Assembly (NCBI GenBank): GCA_963576725.1
Contig: OY755242.1
Location: forward strand, 28,818,725-28,882,724
From: Azorinus chamasolen
Taxonomy: Eukaryota > Mollusca > Bivalvia > Cardiida > Solecurtidae
Length of the DNA stretch: 64,000 nucleotides
Reading direction: 5' to 3'
Part shown: piece by piece, positions 50,791 to 62,395 of the stretch
Layout of the letters: every line of letters starts with the position of its first letter
How positions within the stretch are numbered: the first letter of the stretch is position 1
Position numbers and translations under genes: made by a program
Notes under the pieces: generated by a model
What the model was told of the DNA's origin: nothing
The model's input: the letters and a program-made list of their open reading frames with translations, nothing else
Database searches by the model: none

Positions 50791-51027
50791 CAGTTTTCCT
50801 ATGGGTGTTGATCTTATTTGCCTGATCTGTTTTCGTAAGCGATCTCACTTTTCAAAATTAGGATCTATATAAATTCTACTGAGTTTGCTTTCATGACTCT
50901 GAAAAGCTTTTCAAGTAAAATTATGACTGAACGGGCAAACTGTCCCGTGTCTGGTTAGAACATTTGTTTCAGACTTTGCTCATTGCTTAGTTTGGGACAA
51001 ATTTTCTTTCTTGAGAAAAAAATGAAT

Positions 51028-51225
51028 ATTCAAACGAAACAGCGTTAGCAACTGACACTGTTGTCCTTTGAAATTTCAATGCGTGTGAGATAGGAAAGGA
51101 AAATTGCAAGCGAAACAGCGTCTGCTAGGGACACTGCTATCCTTTACAATTTTCAGCGAGTGTAAGAAAGAAAGAAAATTCAAACGAAACAGCGTCTGCT
51201 AGCGACACTGTTTTATCCAGTCACC
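51028..51225. repeat. 75-bp tandem repeat, ~2.6 copies, with internal hairpin
   Basis: Units start ATTCAAACGAAACAGCG at 51028, 51103 and 51178. Each holds AACAGCGTCTGCTAGCGACA..CTGTT, which can fold AACAGYGTC on GACACTGTT. Confidence 0.75.
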
Positions 51226-51443
51226 AGGCTTCTCTAGTGACATAATAAAGGGGGTGCAAATAAACTTAGGTTTATTAGGTTACTTCCGGTAGTGGAAGGT
51301 TTATTAGGTTAGTAGATAGGCGTAATGATTCTATAACCATGGAACTATTTTAGTTTTCTGTAAATATTCATAAACATGTTGATGGAATAGATCTATTTGG
51401 TCACCAGAAGAATTGTTCAAATTAGAAAAAAATAAAAATAATT

Positions 51444-51538
51444 GGCTACAGCTGGATTCGAACCCGCGCCTGATCCTACAAAAACTAATTCTAATCTCTC
51501 AAGAGACGTCGCCCTTACCGATTACGCCACTGAGGCCA
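51444..51538 (-). repeat. tRNA-like sequence, probable SINE head
   Basis: On the minus strand: GGCCTCAGTGGCGTAATCGG (A-box region), GCGACGTCTCTTGAGAGATT, a long variable stretch, and GCGGGTTCGAATCCAGCTGT (B-box/T-arm) before AGCC. The acceptor arm pairs at 5 of 7 positions and the anticodon stem is poor. A pseudo-tRNA or SINE is more likely than a working tRNA. Confidence 0.45.
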
Positions 51539-52072
51539 CATACAAAATGACGTTGATTTATCACTTTTATTAATTTTATCCACCGCTGGCAAAACCCGTT
51601 TTTGATAAAATCAAACCTGGAAGCAAAGATTGACAGATAAATAAAATAGTAAATGTTTTCTTTTCACTCTCATGATTATTTGATTGATAAACTCTTACAT
51701 GATAGTCATAAACCTAAATATAGCCTGTTCAGTTCCATCGATTTCTGAGTGACGTTAGGTAGAATCTAAAAATAGAAACCGAGACTACGTAACTCGAATT
51801 TGACCAAAGAATATAGATCATGTCTGTTTGAAATAACTTATCGACCCTCGATTCAAATCATCTTATTTTTCAATTTCAACCACGTTTCCCTTCTAGTAAT
51901 ACAAGCATCGAAACTATATTCCTCTGCGGTAGCTCATTAGATCTATTTACGTCTAAATGGAAGTGAAAAGGGAGGGATCCGTTGATCGAAAAACTGCATT
52001 TTCAATGTAAATTATTTCAAGAGTGTTATGCGTCTATAAAAAAGACATTTAAATATATTGACTGGATAAATC

Positions 52073-52210
52073 GAATAATAGGTTAGTGCCGTAGATGGGA
52101 CGCCTTTATCCGACTCGGAGAGAAAACAGTTGAGGCTCGGCAAGCCTCGCCTCAACGTTTTCTCCCCTCGTCGGATAAAGCGTCCCATCTACGGCACTAA
52201 CCTATTATTC
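52073..52210. mobile_element. Near-perfect 138-bp palindrome
   Basis: GAATAATAGGTTAGTGCCGT..AGATGGGACGC and GCGTCCCATCTACGG..CACTAACCTATTATTC; arms about 62 bp around GAGGCTCGGCAAGCCTCGCC. The open frame across it is a consequence of the palindrome. Confidence 0.85.
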
Positions 52211-52262
52211 TCTATATCCTTTGCAATTTTCATGAGTCAGATGACTTTTAATGAAAGAAAGT

Positions 52263-52337
52263 CGAGGGCTTGGTGCAAAACTATTCTAACTCCTCCACCT
52301 TGTGTAGGAGTTAGAATAGTTTTGCACCAAGCCCTCG
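52263..52337. repeat. Perfect 32-bp-arm hairpin
   Basis: The left arm (52263-52294, beginning CGAGGGCTTGGTGC) and the right arm (52306-52337, ending GCACCAAGCCCTCG) are exactly complementary with an 11-base loop. It lies 53 bp from the palindrome at 52073-52210. No sequence is shared with the other hairpin families. Confidence 0.9.
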
Positions 52338-52339
52338 AA

Positions 52340-55300
52340 GTTGTCTTTGAAAAGTTGAAGAAACGGGCAAGCGTTAGAAGCTGTGCTTCAATTAGAACAC
52401 TTGCTTCCTTTCTTTCAATTATTCTATTATTCGCTTAGTTCAATCGGCTTTGCGTATCATAAGTGTGTTATGGATAGTATATAGTATATCTAGTACAGGC
52501 CTATATAGATATAGATACGCAAAACTGGTTGAATTAAGGCTCATCAAATATTTTCCTGGTTAGAAATAGCACAATGCTATATCTTGCCTAGATTATAATT
52601 CATGAGTTCCTCTCTCACATGCCGATACTTTATCGTAGTGGAGAGGTAACGCTTTTCTAACTTGAGATTTTGCTAAGCGCGAGTCTCTCTTTAGAAAGGT
52701 GGCTTATCTATTATAGATCTACAATGATAGTTTTCTTTCATTAGAATAGATTCTCTACACTTGGAAGAGAAACAAATGAATATGAAAACTATTTCCAATT
52801 TTGTTACATAGATCTATATTTGTTATATAACATATTATAAGCATTTAGTGTACATCTTTACTATATCAAGCAAAAATAAAACATTGAACTTTGAATTTTA
52901 TCTCTGTCATGTTTTCTCATCAATCTTCACTCACAGATCTAGTTTTTAAAACAAATCATAACCTACCAAAGAACGCCCGATCTCATAGACACTGATATTA
53001 TATTCACAAAAATCTCCATCTAATTCACCAATCCATCCAGATACTAATCATTCATTCTCATTTATTTTAGTAATTAAAGTAAATTTCAAGTAAATCTCAA
53101 CTGTAAACCCATCACCTGCGTAAAATTAAATATTCCCGTAAATCGCTCAAAATCAATGCAGTGACTCGTGCCATTATGTACTATAAACCCAACTTCAAAA
53201 CATAGATTGGTTTTACAATAGAAAATTTAAAAAATAGCTGAGAAATTCACCATCAAAACTTTTAAATTGATAAACGTTTACAGGCGAATCTGTCAAAGGA
53301 ACAGTTTTCGCTCAGCAGCCACTGCATGAAAACAGAAAAATCTGATCATCAAATTCGATATTATACAGAGTGAATTCTGTGCGTCGCGATTTTTTCGATG
53401 CGAGATCCGCATTCAAACTTCATAAATGTTTAGTTCTATGTCTACACGGTACCACGCGACTTTTCGCACAACTGTCAAATCATTATGACGTTGTCTTACC
53501 GAATGACGTCATTCATAAAACAACGTCATCTTAGCGACAGCATTACAATTCGCGCAGTTTTTCCTTTGCCTAACGGGGGCCGAAGACAATTACGGTCGAT
53601 TTCGCGTTGGATCTAGATCTTTTTTAAATGTCTATGCGAACGAAATTATGTTTTACAGTGTGACCATTTATTCTTGCATTTCAGTGCTAACGCTTACTAT
53701 AAGCTCTGCCGTTTCCCTACAAGAAACTGTGCATGAAAAGTCAAGCCATAGACATAATTGCTTATCAATTTAAATTTAGTAATGAAAATCTACATCAATA
53801 ACAGAAGTCGGGTCTCAACATTTTCAGTCTGTCTGTGGATCTTGAATAAAATATCGCTGCAGATAAGTTTGTCATTTTTAATCATACAATCACATAACGC
53901 AAGTGTTTTTTCATGGTTTTAATTTTATTTATCAGTATAGAGTATAGAGTTTAGTAATAGACCGACTATAGTAATAGACCGCTGTAAGTTACAGACACAT
54001 GTTTTCAGTATTCAAACCTTTCCATTATAATAATATCAAGATCCAGAATCTGCTATGATGAAAATAGTGCATGTTCTTAACTAAATCTATATTAGATCTA
54101 CATATAGAATGAAATTCAGTGAAAGCGAAGTTTCGATATGCCGATCAAATAAATAGTCATTCGCCAGTTCATATCAAGATCCAGAATCTACTGTGATGAA
54201 ATATTTTTCCGATGCCTAGATGTAGAATTGTAGATGTACATACATAACAAAATTCGAGTTTTAGCTTTATAGATCTTGTTTTATTCCAGCTTATCAAACA
54301 AAATCTCACTGCAATTTAGATTCAATTTGCTAAAAGACTTGATCTAACGCTAGTGTGTAATTTACATAGGGTCTACTGTTATACTCTGCATGGATTGTAA
54401 CAGACACAATACTTTCAATAACTCGCACAAAGTTCAACATTTCACAAACAAACACAGGACTGATTTCAGTCTTATTTAGAACCTCTGCATTTTTATAGCT
54501 AGAATAGCGTTAGATCTCGAAATTGAAAATGAGTTCACCAACTTTCACGCAGTCCGAAATTATCTCAACTAGTTCTAGCATAATTATGCTTTAAAGATTC
54601 ACTATACAAACACAATACCGATTTCATTTTAGATTCAACACCTCTGTATTTGCATATATATCTATCCATGATACATATCGAATAATATTCAATGAAAGTC
54701 GAAATGAGTTTAGATTTCTACATTCGATAGATACCTATGCTGGTAAAATGATCATTCGCTAAAATGCGGTTCGCTTCATTTTACAGACATATCTCTACCC
54801 TATAATCGATTTGGTATTTCAACAAATATTCAAAAAGTAAATCTTAGTGTTTAGATCCTGATAAAAATTGTAATATATCTATTAGCGAGCATGAAATTTC
54901 GGCGACTGAAACGAAGCAAGTTAAAGGTTGTATGAAACTCTATACGAATGCATCATACACATTCGAATTACAAGAGATGAACGATTTACTGTTACTGTAT
55001 GAAAGTTTTAATGTTAGACAGACAGACAGACAGAAGGGGGACTAAATCTGATCCAGCCCGATATTCCTTAGTCAGGGTGTCTTTTTATAAGATTATCATT
55101 ATACCACATTTATATATCATCTGGCTTCACAGCTTCACGGGTTAGAATTCGGACTGAAATTCTGCCGAGCCAAATGAACGTTTCGATTTTAATACGCAAA
55201 TTTTGCCAAGCTTCAACCGCTGCAGATTCGTACTATATCAGCCTTTAAAATTGGGACTAAATCTGACCGAGCTCGATATCGCTTAGTGAATAAATATAGA

Positions 55301-55410
55301 ACAGGAAAAGGGTTATTTAAGTATAAATAGAGGAGATGTACTTGTACGCATTTTTCTGCTATCCTCGACTGAAATCGTTCTAAAATGTATCACTACGTCT
55401 ATCTAGAAAC
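52340..55410. other. Three kilobases without recognised gene
   Basis: AT-rich, no long frame, no familiar exon. A GACAGACAGACAGACAG run is at 55017-55033. Phrases such as CATATCAAGATCCAGAATCT.. recur near 54035 and 54175, indicating a diverged duplication. I see nothing else. Confidence 0.5.
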
Positions 55411-55411
55411 A

Positions 55412-55500
55412 AATGTAACAGCTTAATGAAGGTCGAAAGTAATACTCAAAGCTCCTACAGGAGAGTTAAGCATTACTTTAGATCTGCATTAGGCTGTGAA
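55412..55500. mobile_element. Family E remnant
   Basis: ACAGCTTAATGAAGGTCGAA..CAAAGCTCCTACAGGAGAGT..TGCATTAGGCTG. Termini are absent. Confidence 0.45.
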
Positions 55501-55614
55501 ATTGAGAATTCGTCCAGGTTAGAAATCGAATGGCTCGAACCTGTGTAATGTCGAAGTAATTAATATAGTCCATGAAGTTTGATATATCAAAGTTCAACTG
55601 TATTTATAATGGTA

Positions 55615-55820
55615 TAAAGTAAAACCTCTCTATAACGGCCACTAAACTACACCAAGTATTTTGTGTTAAAGGCAGGTGGCTGCTTAAAGCAAGGTGAAAG
55701 TAAAACAGAACGCTCCTATAGGAGCGTTGTTTTACTTTCACCTTGCTTTAAGTGGCCACCTGTCCTAAATACCAAATAGTTAACACAATTTAGTGGCCGT
55801 TACAGAGAGGTTTTACTGAA
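55615..55820. mobile_element. TA-ended hairpin MITE, family D copy
   Basis: TAAAGTAAAACCTCTCTATA to CAGAGAGGTTTTACTGAA. The dyad GCTCCTATAGGAGC is at 55712-55725; the right arm has lost TCT after AGCGTT. Confidence 0.75.
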
Positions 55821-55924
55821 TGAACAATAAAAATAGCTCCGGCAAAGACTTCAAATAAGATCTAAGTAATCCCGTAAGCAAAAACAGCAGAGCTTTATAA
55901 TACGGCTCCTTCAGGAACCGCCTG

Positions 55925-56100
55925 GGTCCATGCTTATAAAACTTTTAGTTGAGTCTGAATTCGTTCTCAAGTTTTTGATTGGTCAGATTTGAGCCTTTGG
56001 CTCAAATCTGACCAATCAAAAACTTGAGAACTCAAATATGACCAATCAAAAGCTTGAGAACGAACTCAGACTCAACTAAAAAGCTTTATAAGCATGGACC
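55925..56100. mobile_element. Long hairpin element, family F copy 3 (best ends)
   Basis: GGTCCATGCTTATAAAACTT and AAGCTTTATAAGCATGGACC. Inner arms GATTGGTCAGATTTGAGCC and GGCTCAAATCTGACCAATC. The right arm has a partial second copy (ACTCAAATATGACCAATC). Confidence 0.75.
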
Positions 56101-56289
56101 CTGATCTGTGTTTACTCTGTTTGCAAAGGCGTTAAAAGCGCAATAAAGTTGCTATTAAACGCAATGAAATAAAGGGTTAAACACCGATTGTGATACTTAC
56201 ATTCAGCTTCGATAGTTCGAGCAGTAAATCCCGACAGTTCGAACACTAAATCCCGATAGTTCGAACACTAAAACAAGTATTATAATCGA

Positions 56290-56440
56290 TATTTGTGACA
56301 GGTGGAAGCTTAATGCAGGATGAAGATCATACAGAAAGTTCTTATTAAGCTTTCGGCATGACACCCTGCTAACCTTACGCTCTGTTGCCTAAAAAGTTCT
56401 CAATTATTCAAAAGTTCTCAATTATCGAGGTTTTACTGTA
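56290..56440. mobile_element. Family E remnant with right terminus
   Basis: ACAGGTGGAAGCTTAATGCA..AGAAAGTTCTTATTAAGCTT, then CGAGGTTTTACTGTA. Upstream, TAGTTCGAACACTAAATCCC is repeated at 56215-56270. The stretch 56441-57164 holds no gene I recognise. Confidence 0.5.
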
Positions 56441-57164
56441 TAAGTGTTCTCGGATTAGAGAAATTTATCTGTGCATTGTGCAAACGTTTATCTGATGTTA
56501 TAAAAAGTACCAAAGGGAAAAAGTACTGTACAGATATCAAATAGTTTATAATTATTGCGTATATGTCACGCATGGGATTGGGCTACAAGTTTTTACAACA
56601 CTATATAATGCCCTCTCTCCAGGTAATACAAATATAGTGTCATGGCAATAAACAAACGGTTATGGATATCACATATGTACATTGAGACTTGAGTAAAAGT
56701 TTACGTATATAAGTGCATAGCCGTATTTGTCATTCTACTAACAATAACGACAGTCTATGAAACACACATTACAAACAGCAACTGTAATTGTAATATAATC
56801 TATGCAAGAAAAGTTTGAAGGGACTGACATAGGAAGAGAGTGGTTTGAAACAATTACTAAAATCTAAAATCTATCGGAGATTCGGATATACCTGTCCACT
56901 GCGGGAAAATTCGTTTAATTTCTACAAGAAACAGTAATTTATGAAAAAGATTAGCTCGTGCCTGAATGTATTAGGGACATTCGAAAAAAATAATGATATG
57001 TATTTTCACACGCATTTCCACAATTGCAGCTCGGGTCCTCTAACAAGTTACACCTGTATAAGAAGGTATGAAGGATCTATAGCAATAATCGAACTTTTGG
57101 TAAGATATTGTCATTTTGATATCGGAGGGAATAATTGGAAATACTGGAGACTAACGGAGGTAGT

Positions 57165-57400
57165 ACTGGGGGGACTAAGTTTGATATTGTGAAACAGAGT
57201 TAATTTTCTTCTTTCGCGTCGAAGTCGAAGTTCCATTGGTTCGAGCTCCGACTCAAAATAAACAGATTCTAAACTAGGTTAAATTGGTAGAGCGCATACT
57301 ATTCTTGCAGCTTCTAATTGAACACTTTCTATTCTATGTTTATCTATTTCGGTACAACCGTCCAACAATTCACACGCATATTCAAGTACTGGTAAAATGA
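57165..57400 (-). pseudogene. Decayed LINE reverse transcriptase C-terminal relic
   Basis: The minus strand reads LEYACELLDGCTEIDKHRIE and SVQLEAARIVCALPI, a stop, then LEPMELRLRRERRKLTLFHN. This follows the LEY...W....Q...LE.VQ..AARI.TG....W..L..RR...KL...YK pattern after the YADD domain of LINE reverse transcriptases. Only this piece survives. Confidence 0.7.
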
Positions 57401-57739
57401 AACATTAAGTACAGTTCTATTTATAGTGTGTGTGTCAGGATGCTATAGGTGATGCCCCAATGACAAGACCCAGCTTCAGACCTTTTTAAATATTTCGGAC
57501 GTTCCGTGAGGTGACAATGTTTTGAGCCAAACACAGCACAAGACTTGACTATAAAATTGATGTGGCTGTGCTATGCTAGCCTACGATGATAATATGGTGT
57601 TCTGAGGCTACTTTGCCTGAGACGAACACTATGAAAACATGAAATTATACACAAAACCTATGTTATGGTGATCAACAATACCACAGCTTTGGGGCCAACA
57701 ATTGAACAATAAACTATAACTGTGAACAACTACTACAGC

Positions 57740-58170
57740 CCCAAGCCAGCGAGAAAATGAAAACTTGAAAATGGTGCTTGGAACAAAATCCTCAAGCTAT
57801 GTCATGAAACATATAAATGTGAGATATATAACCCTAGACTATGCGAGTTGAGACCCTAAGCATCAAACCCTGTTGAAACCTGTGGTTTGAAGCTATCTCA
57901 ACACTACTGTTACTTCAAACCTACGTATCAGACCCTATGTCTCAAAGCATGTATGTAACCCTACGCTCTGAAACCTATCTTGAGCAGTGTACGAAACCTG
58001 CTTCAAGAAGCTTATAAAACTAACGCTTTGAAGCCCGGCTCGAAAACACTGCCTCGGGCAGACGGTTCAGCAACGCTCCGAACCCTGAGCACTGTCTTCA
58101 GCAAAGCTGCTTCTAACAGTATAACCCCAGGCTATATCAGTCTGAGTATCTCAATGCCTCAGATAGTCTG
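57740..58170. repeat. Highly decayed tandem-like stretch (ACCCTA..CTCAAA phrases)
   Basis: AACCCTA, ACCTACG, GACCCTATGTCTCAAA, AACCCTACGCTCTGAAACC and AACCTATCTTGAGC recur at irregular 15-30-bp steps. It may be an old array; the period is not fixed enough to be sure. The remaining sequence to 58827 shows no gene. Confidence 0.35.
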
Positions 58171-58827
58171 AGACCGCTATGAAATAGCAGTAAAATATCT
58201 AAAAGTAAAATATCTGTCTAAACGTGCAATGTTCATGCCCAAAGAGAGAACTCAGAGGACAGTTAGGAGAACAGGTAACTGCACAATTACGTAGCCCAAG
58301 CAGACAATGTATTCGCCAGTCATTAACCTTAACGAGTGCAATACTCTATCAGTCATAAACCAATGCTCTGATCACAATATAGCCAGCAGTGATCGTTGAA
58401 TAAGCATGTGCCAGTCTCAGCATTTGTATACAGCTTCCATTAGTTTGAGGTACTTCAGTAAATTAGCATATAAACATATTTTATTCATATTAATTATTTC
58501 GATTGACCAACCGCCTCACTCATTTGAATATACAAACAATACTATTTTTATAAGGTATAAAACAAACAAAATGAAGTTTAAAAGTGAACTTACTTTGATA
58601 AACAACAAATTAATGAAATCTAACTAACAGTTAAAAAGGGAGATAATCCTGTATATACAAAACTACAGATAACTCAAATCGCTTACCTAGAGATATACTA
58701 CATGTTTTCTTGACAGTGTGTTTAAGCTTCCATAAAACGTGTACTTATTGGATACATGATTCATAAATGGCATCAATGTGATTGTTTTAGTGTTCGAACT
58801 ATCAGGCTTATATACTTTCACCCTGCA

Positions 58828-59070
58828 TTAACCCTTCATATGATTATTACAGATTTCAATACCTACTAAATATTCATGGCGAAAAAGGTTATTATGAAAT
58901 ATGGAAGGTGGAGCATTGTGGCCATTTTAGAAAGTAAACACATAGTTTTTTGAAATTCTATTAGCAAACAGAGTAGACCCTGATCAGACGGCTTCTCTAG
59001 GAGCCGTCTGATCTGGGTCTACTCTGTTTGCAGATTCGTGAAAACACGTTTATATGAGGGAAAGAGTTAA
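58828..59070. mobile_element. TTAA-ended hairpin MITE, family B (complete)
   Basis: TTAACCCTTCATATGATTAT..ATATGGAAGGTGGAGCATTG..GCAAACAGAGTAGACCCTGA..GGCTTCTCTAGGAGCC..GTCTACTCTGTTTGC..GAGGGAAAGAGTTAA. 243 bp. Confidence 0.75.
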
Positions 59071-59213
59071 GAAGCCACCTGCCTAAATATGTCTAAATTA
59101 TTCTCTTCTAGTATTCTGGTTTAGAGGGCTTTATTACTGAATGCAAATAGTGTTTATCCAGATCAGACGCAGACCAGACGTAGCGTAACGCGACTGAATA
59201 TTCAGAATATCAT

Positions 59214-60700
59214 ACCTAAGGTAGCGAGATAGGATTAACACTAACTATCAAACAATAGCATTCAATACTATCAAAAGTCTTTTCTAAACCTAATTGATTA
59301 GTTATAAATATTAATTTTAGTTGAATATTTGTCAAAAAAAACGTCAATCCTATCAAAATCCACTTATCTCTTTTGGCGTCAAATTTAAAAAGTGTCGTCT
59401 GCAATAATAATTTCATATTAAATATAATTCTAAACTAAATAATAAAGGTATATTAGTAAAACATTTGTTTTTAAAAACCTGTATGCTTGGGCTGAACTAA
59501 TATAGAAAACAGTGAAGTCTCAGGTCAGATGCCGCCTTGAAAAGGCGGCATCTGACCCGAGACTGCACTATTTTTAATGGTGCCAACAGGCGACATTGGC
59601 GCCGAAAGAGTTAAATGTCCCCATTCGAAAAAGTGTAAATAGCGTTTACTAAGTGATCTTTCGGAGTAAAGTTATTGTAATTGGCCAATATGTAAATCAT
59701 TAACATGTCTAGAGAACTGTCAAAGCTTTCCACTGTACTTGGAGAGTTAGTGATTCCAGATTATTTTAATTAAAAGAAAAACAGATGATCACTGAACCCA
59801 CAAACAAATACTACTTCTTATTTTGAATGGCACATTAATACATAATATGATAAAACTTGCAGCATATAAGTTACCCTAAACTTATGTCATCTAATATAGG
59901 CTAAGGCCACACAGGCAAATAGACTCAAAGTATCACAAACAATATAATAACCCACACAGGATACTTTTGCCACTAAGGCGTAATGTCAAATATCTATTCC
60001 AAACAGAAAAATATCGCCACTAAGGCTTTAGAGTTGATAGTTGTCCACACAGGATAATATGGCCACTAAGGCTTAAATTCACTGCATATCACTAATATTT
60101 CACTTAAGGCAGCGATATATGATTAGCACTAGCTATAAGAAAATGGTATTTAATACTACCAAAAGTCATATAGAAATATAAAAAGCTCGATGGCAATAAA
60201 ATACAAGGGGTTTACGGGGCTTTTGTGATATATTGAGTGGTATTTCGTTAATAGAATGAATAGAAGAGATAAGTGGCTATATGTTATACAATACTAAAAG
60301 AAATGTGTGTTTTATTATTGCCTACTGTGGAACCTTAAGCTACTCCTTCCTTCCATCCGATCAATAAAAAGCTGATTTTATTGTCAGTTTCCCATAAATC
60401 TCTCATCAGGAAGCTTACTTAGTCACGTGACCTACATAGTTAGAGGCTACAGAGAGGGAAATACGGCTAAATAGCCGCCTAATAATACGCACGTTCCCTG
60501 ATTATCAGGCTCTCGTCCCTAGGTGCCCGATAAGCCATTCTTCTTATAAGACTGACTGGTTAAGTCAGAGAAAAGCTCGATGACAATAAAGTAAAAGGGG
60601 TTTCAAGGCGTTTGTGGTACATTTAGTGGTGTTTCGTTAATGCAATGGATAGAAGAGAGTAGTTGCTATTCATTAACACAAAACAGGAAGTAGATTAACG
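59214..60700. repeat. Locally duplicated non-coding region
   Basis: A block at 59214-59282 (AGCGAGATAGGATTAACACT..ACTATCAAAAGTC) recurs at 60112-60172. Another at 60182-60290 (AAAAGCTCGATGGCAATAAA..GTTAATAGAATGAATAGAAG) recurs at 60572-60660. Between them 59905-60105 repeats CCACACAGGATA..GCCACTAAGGC. The family G remnant lies at 59505-59614. No coding sequence seen. Confidence 0.55.
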
Positions 60701-61049
60701 ACATACCTGCAAAGGAGAGACACGGTACATCTCACCATGATTATGCTTCAGACCGAATAGCAAATAATTACATCATACACAAGCTAATAAATATTTGACG
60801 AAAGTTTTACAGGACGGACGTACGTACGTACGTACGTACTGAAAGATAATGGTAAGGTTTATTGTTCCCATCGCCTAAAGGCAGGGACAAAAGAATTTGA
60901 TTTTTTGTGATTCTTGTCATTTGCAGAATCTTAAACATAATTTATTGTTTCTTGTGCGCCGGTCACATCGATAGATTCAGATTTGTTAGATTTAACATTT
61001 TAATTATATGTCATAATGTGTATAAACAATACTGAAATCACAACAAATC

Positions 61050-62076
61050 TGAACATACATTTTGCCAAAGGGGTCTGGACCGCTTCATGGGGGTCTATAT
61101 GTACTATATAATAACAAGGGTTCCAACTAGCAGAACGGACATCCGTGTACCACAAGTACAAATATGAATGTAACTCTTGCAATTTCAATGATAATTTTGT
61201 AATTCTTTCGGCTATTGAAAGCCAATATATTTTACTATGAAATGAATATAATCTTCTCACGGTAACTTACGCGCAATTATCAATCCAACAACGATTTTCT
61301 CAAAATTTCACGTGTTTTATGGGTCATTGACAAACGTTCGTTCACCCCAGTTTCACTATATCACAGCCATAACCTGGTGATTTTCAGTTCAAAAGATGGC
61401 GTGGTTCAATAAAACAACCCAATTACATCATCAATCTCCATTTGTTTTGTCCTCTTAATACATAAGCAACTAGCAACAGCGGCCTTTCCGTCAGTCGTTA
61501 TGTTTCTATTTCGGATGCTGTCATTTTGCAACAAATTTGAATGGAGCCATTTTATTGGATGAGCGAAGGAAAAGTTGGAAAATCCGTGACATCACGTACA
61601 ATGACTCCTTCCTCGACGATTTGAAGCAAACTGACAAAACTCGCTAGTTTTACATCATTCTTTTGATGCTGGGGACTAAATAATTGGAGGTGGGAGTTAG
61701 AATTGATTCGTTTTATTGACTCACGCCATTTTTTGAACTGCAAATTGCCAGGTTATTGCTGTGATATAGTGAAACCGGAGTGAACGAACGTTTGTCAATG
61801 ACGCTAAAAACACGTGAAATTTTGAGAATATCATTGTTGGATTGATACTTGTTCATAAGTTACCGTTATAAGATTATATTTATTTGATAGAAAAATATAT
61901 TGGCTTTCAATAGCCGAAAGAATTACGAAATTATCATTTAAATTGTAAGAGTTACAGTCATATTTGTACTCGGGGTACACGGATATCCGTTCTGCTAGTT
62001 GGAACCCTTGTTATTATATAGTGCATATAGACCCCCATGAAGCGGTCCAGACCCCTGTGCATTTTGCAACATAGGA
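61050..62076. mobile_element. Large inverted repeat / foldback element (~370-bp arms, ~285-bp spacer)
   Basis: The left arm 61050-61425 (CATTTTGCC.AAAGGGGTCT..GGACCGCTTCATGGGGGTCT..TTGGCTTTCAATAGCC on the other strand) is mirrored by 61711-62076 with about 85-90 percent identity by eye. Inner ends are GATGGCGTGGTTCAATAAAA and its complement. Frames on the minus strand at 61000-61260 and 61958-62212 fall in the two arms and do not look like proteins. No transposase recognised. Confidence 0.75.
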
Positions 62077-62395
62077 ACATTTTTAAATTTCTGTTCTTAA
62101 ATAACCAAAGTCTAAGACCAAGATACCAGAATGCTCTCATGCGCAGACTAATATGCATTGTCAGTAATCCATGATCTTGACACTCTTTAAAACACTTTAC
62201 CTCATCAGCCAAAATTTACCTCATGTTGCAAACAATGTAGACCTAGGTAAGAGCTGTCTCGTCAGGGTCTGCACTGTTTGCCTGTCAGATTCTGTTTGAC
62301 TGGGCAGAATAAAATGTTTATCATAAATAGAGGAAATATATATACTTCTTGAAGCGGTGAATGGGGCCGATTCGACTAAATTGGCCATTTATGTT

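Noticed and set aside
51444..51538. A functional tRNA gene on the minus strand
   Set aside because: Poor anticodon stem, imperfect acceptor stem and an oversized variable region.
52130..52438. A 102-codon plus-strand frame
   Set aside because: It runs through a near-perfect palindrome and a perfect hairpin; both structures explain the open frame.
61000..62212. Two minus-strand frames of 86 and 84 codons with similar ends
   Set aside because: They lie in or across the two arms of an inverted repeat and share only fragments by symmetry; no protein resemblance.
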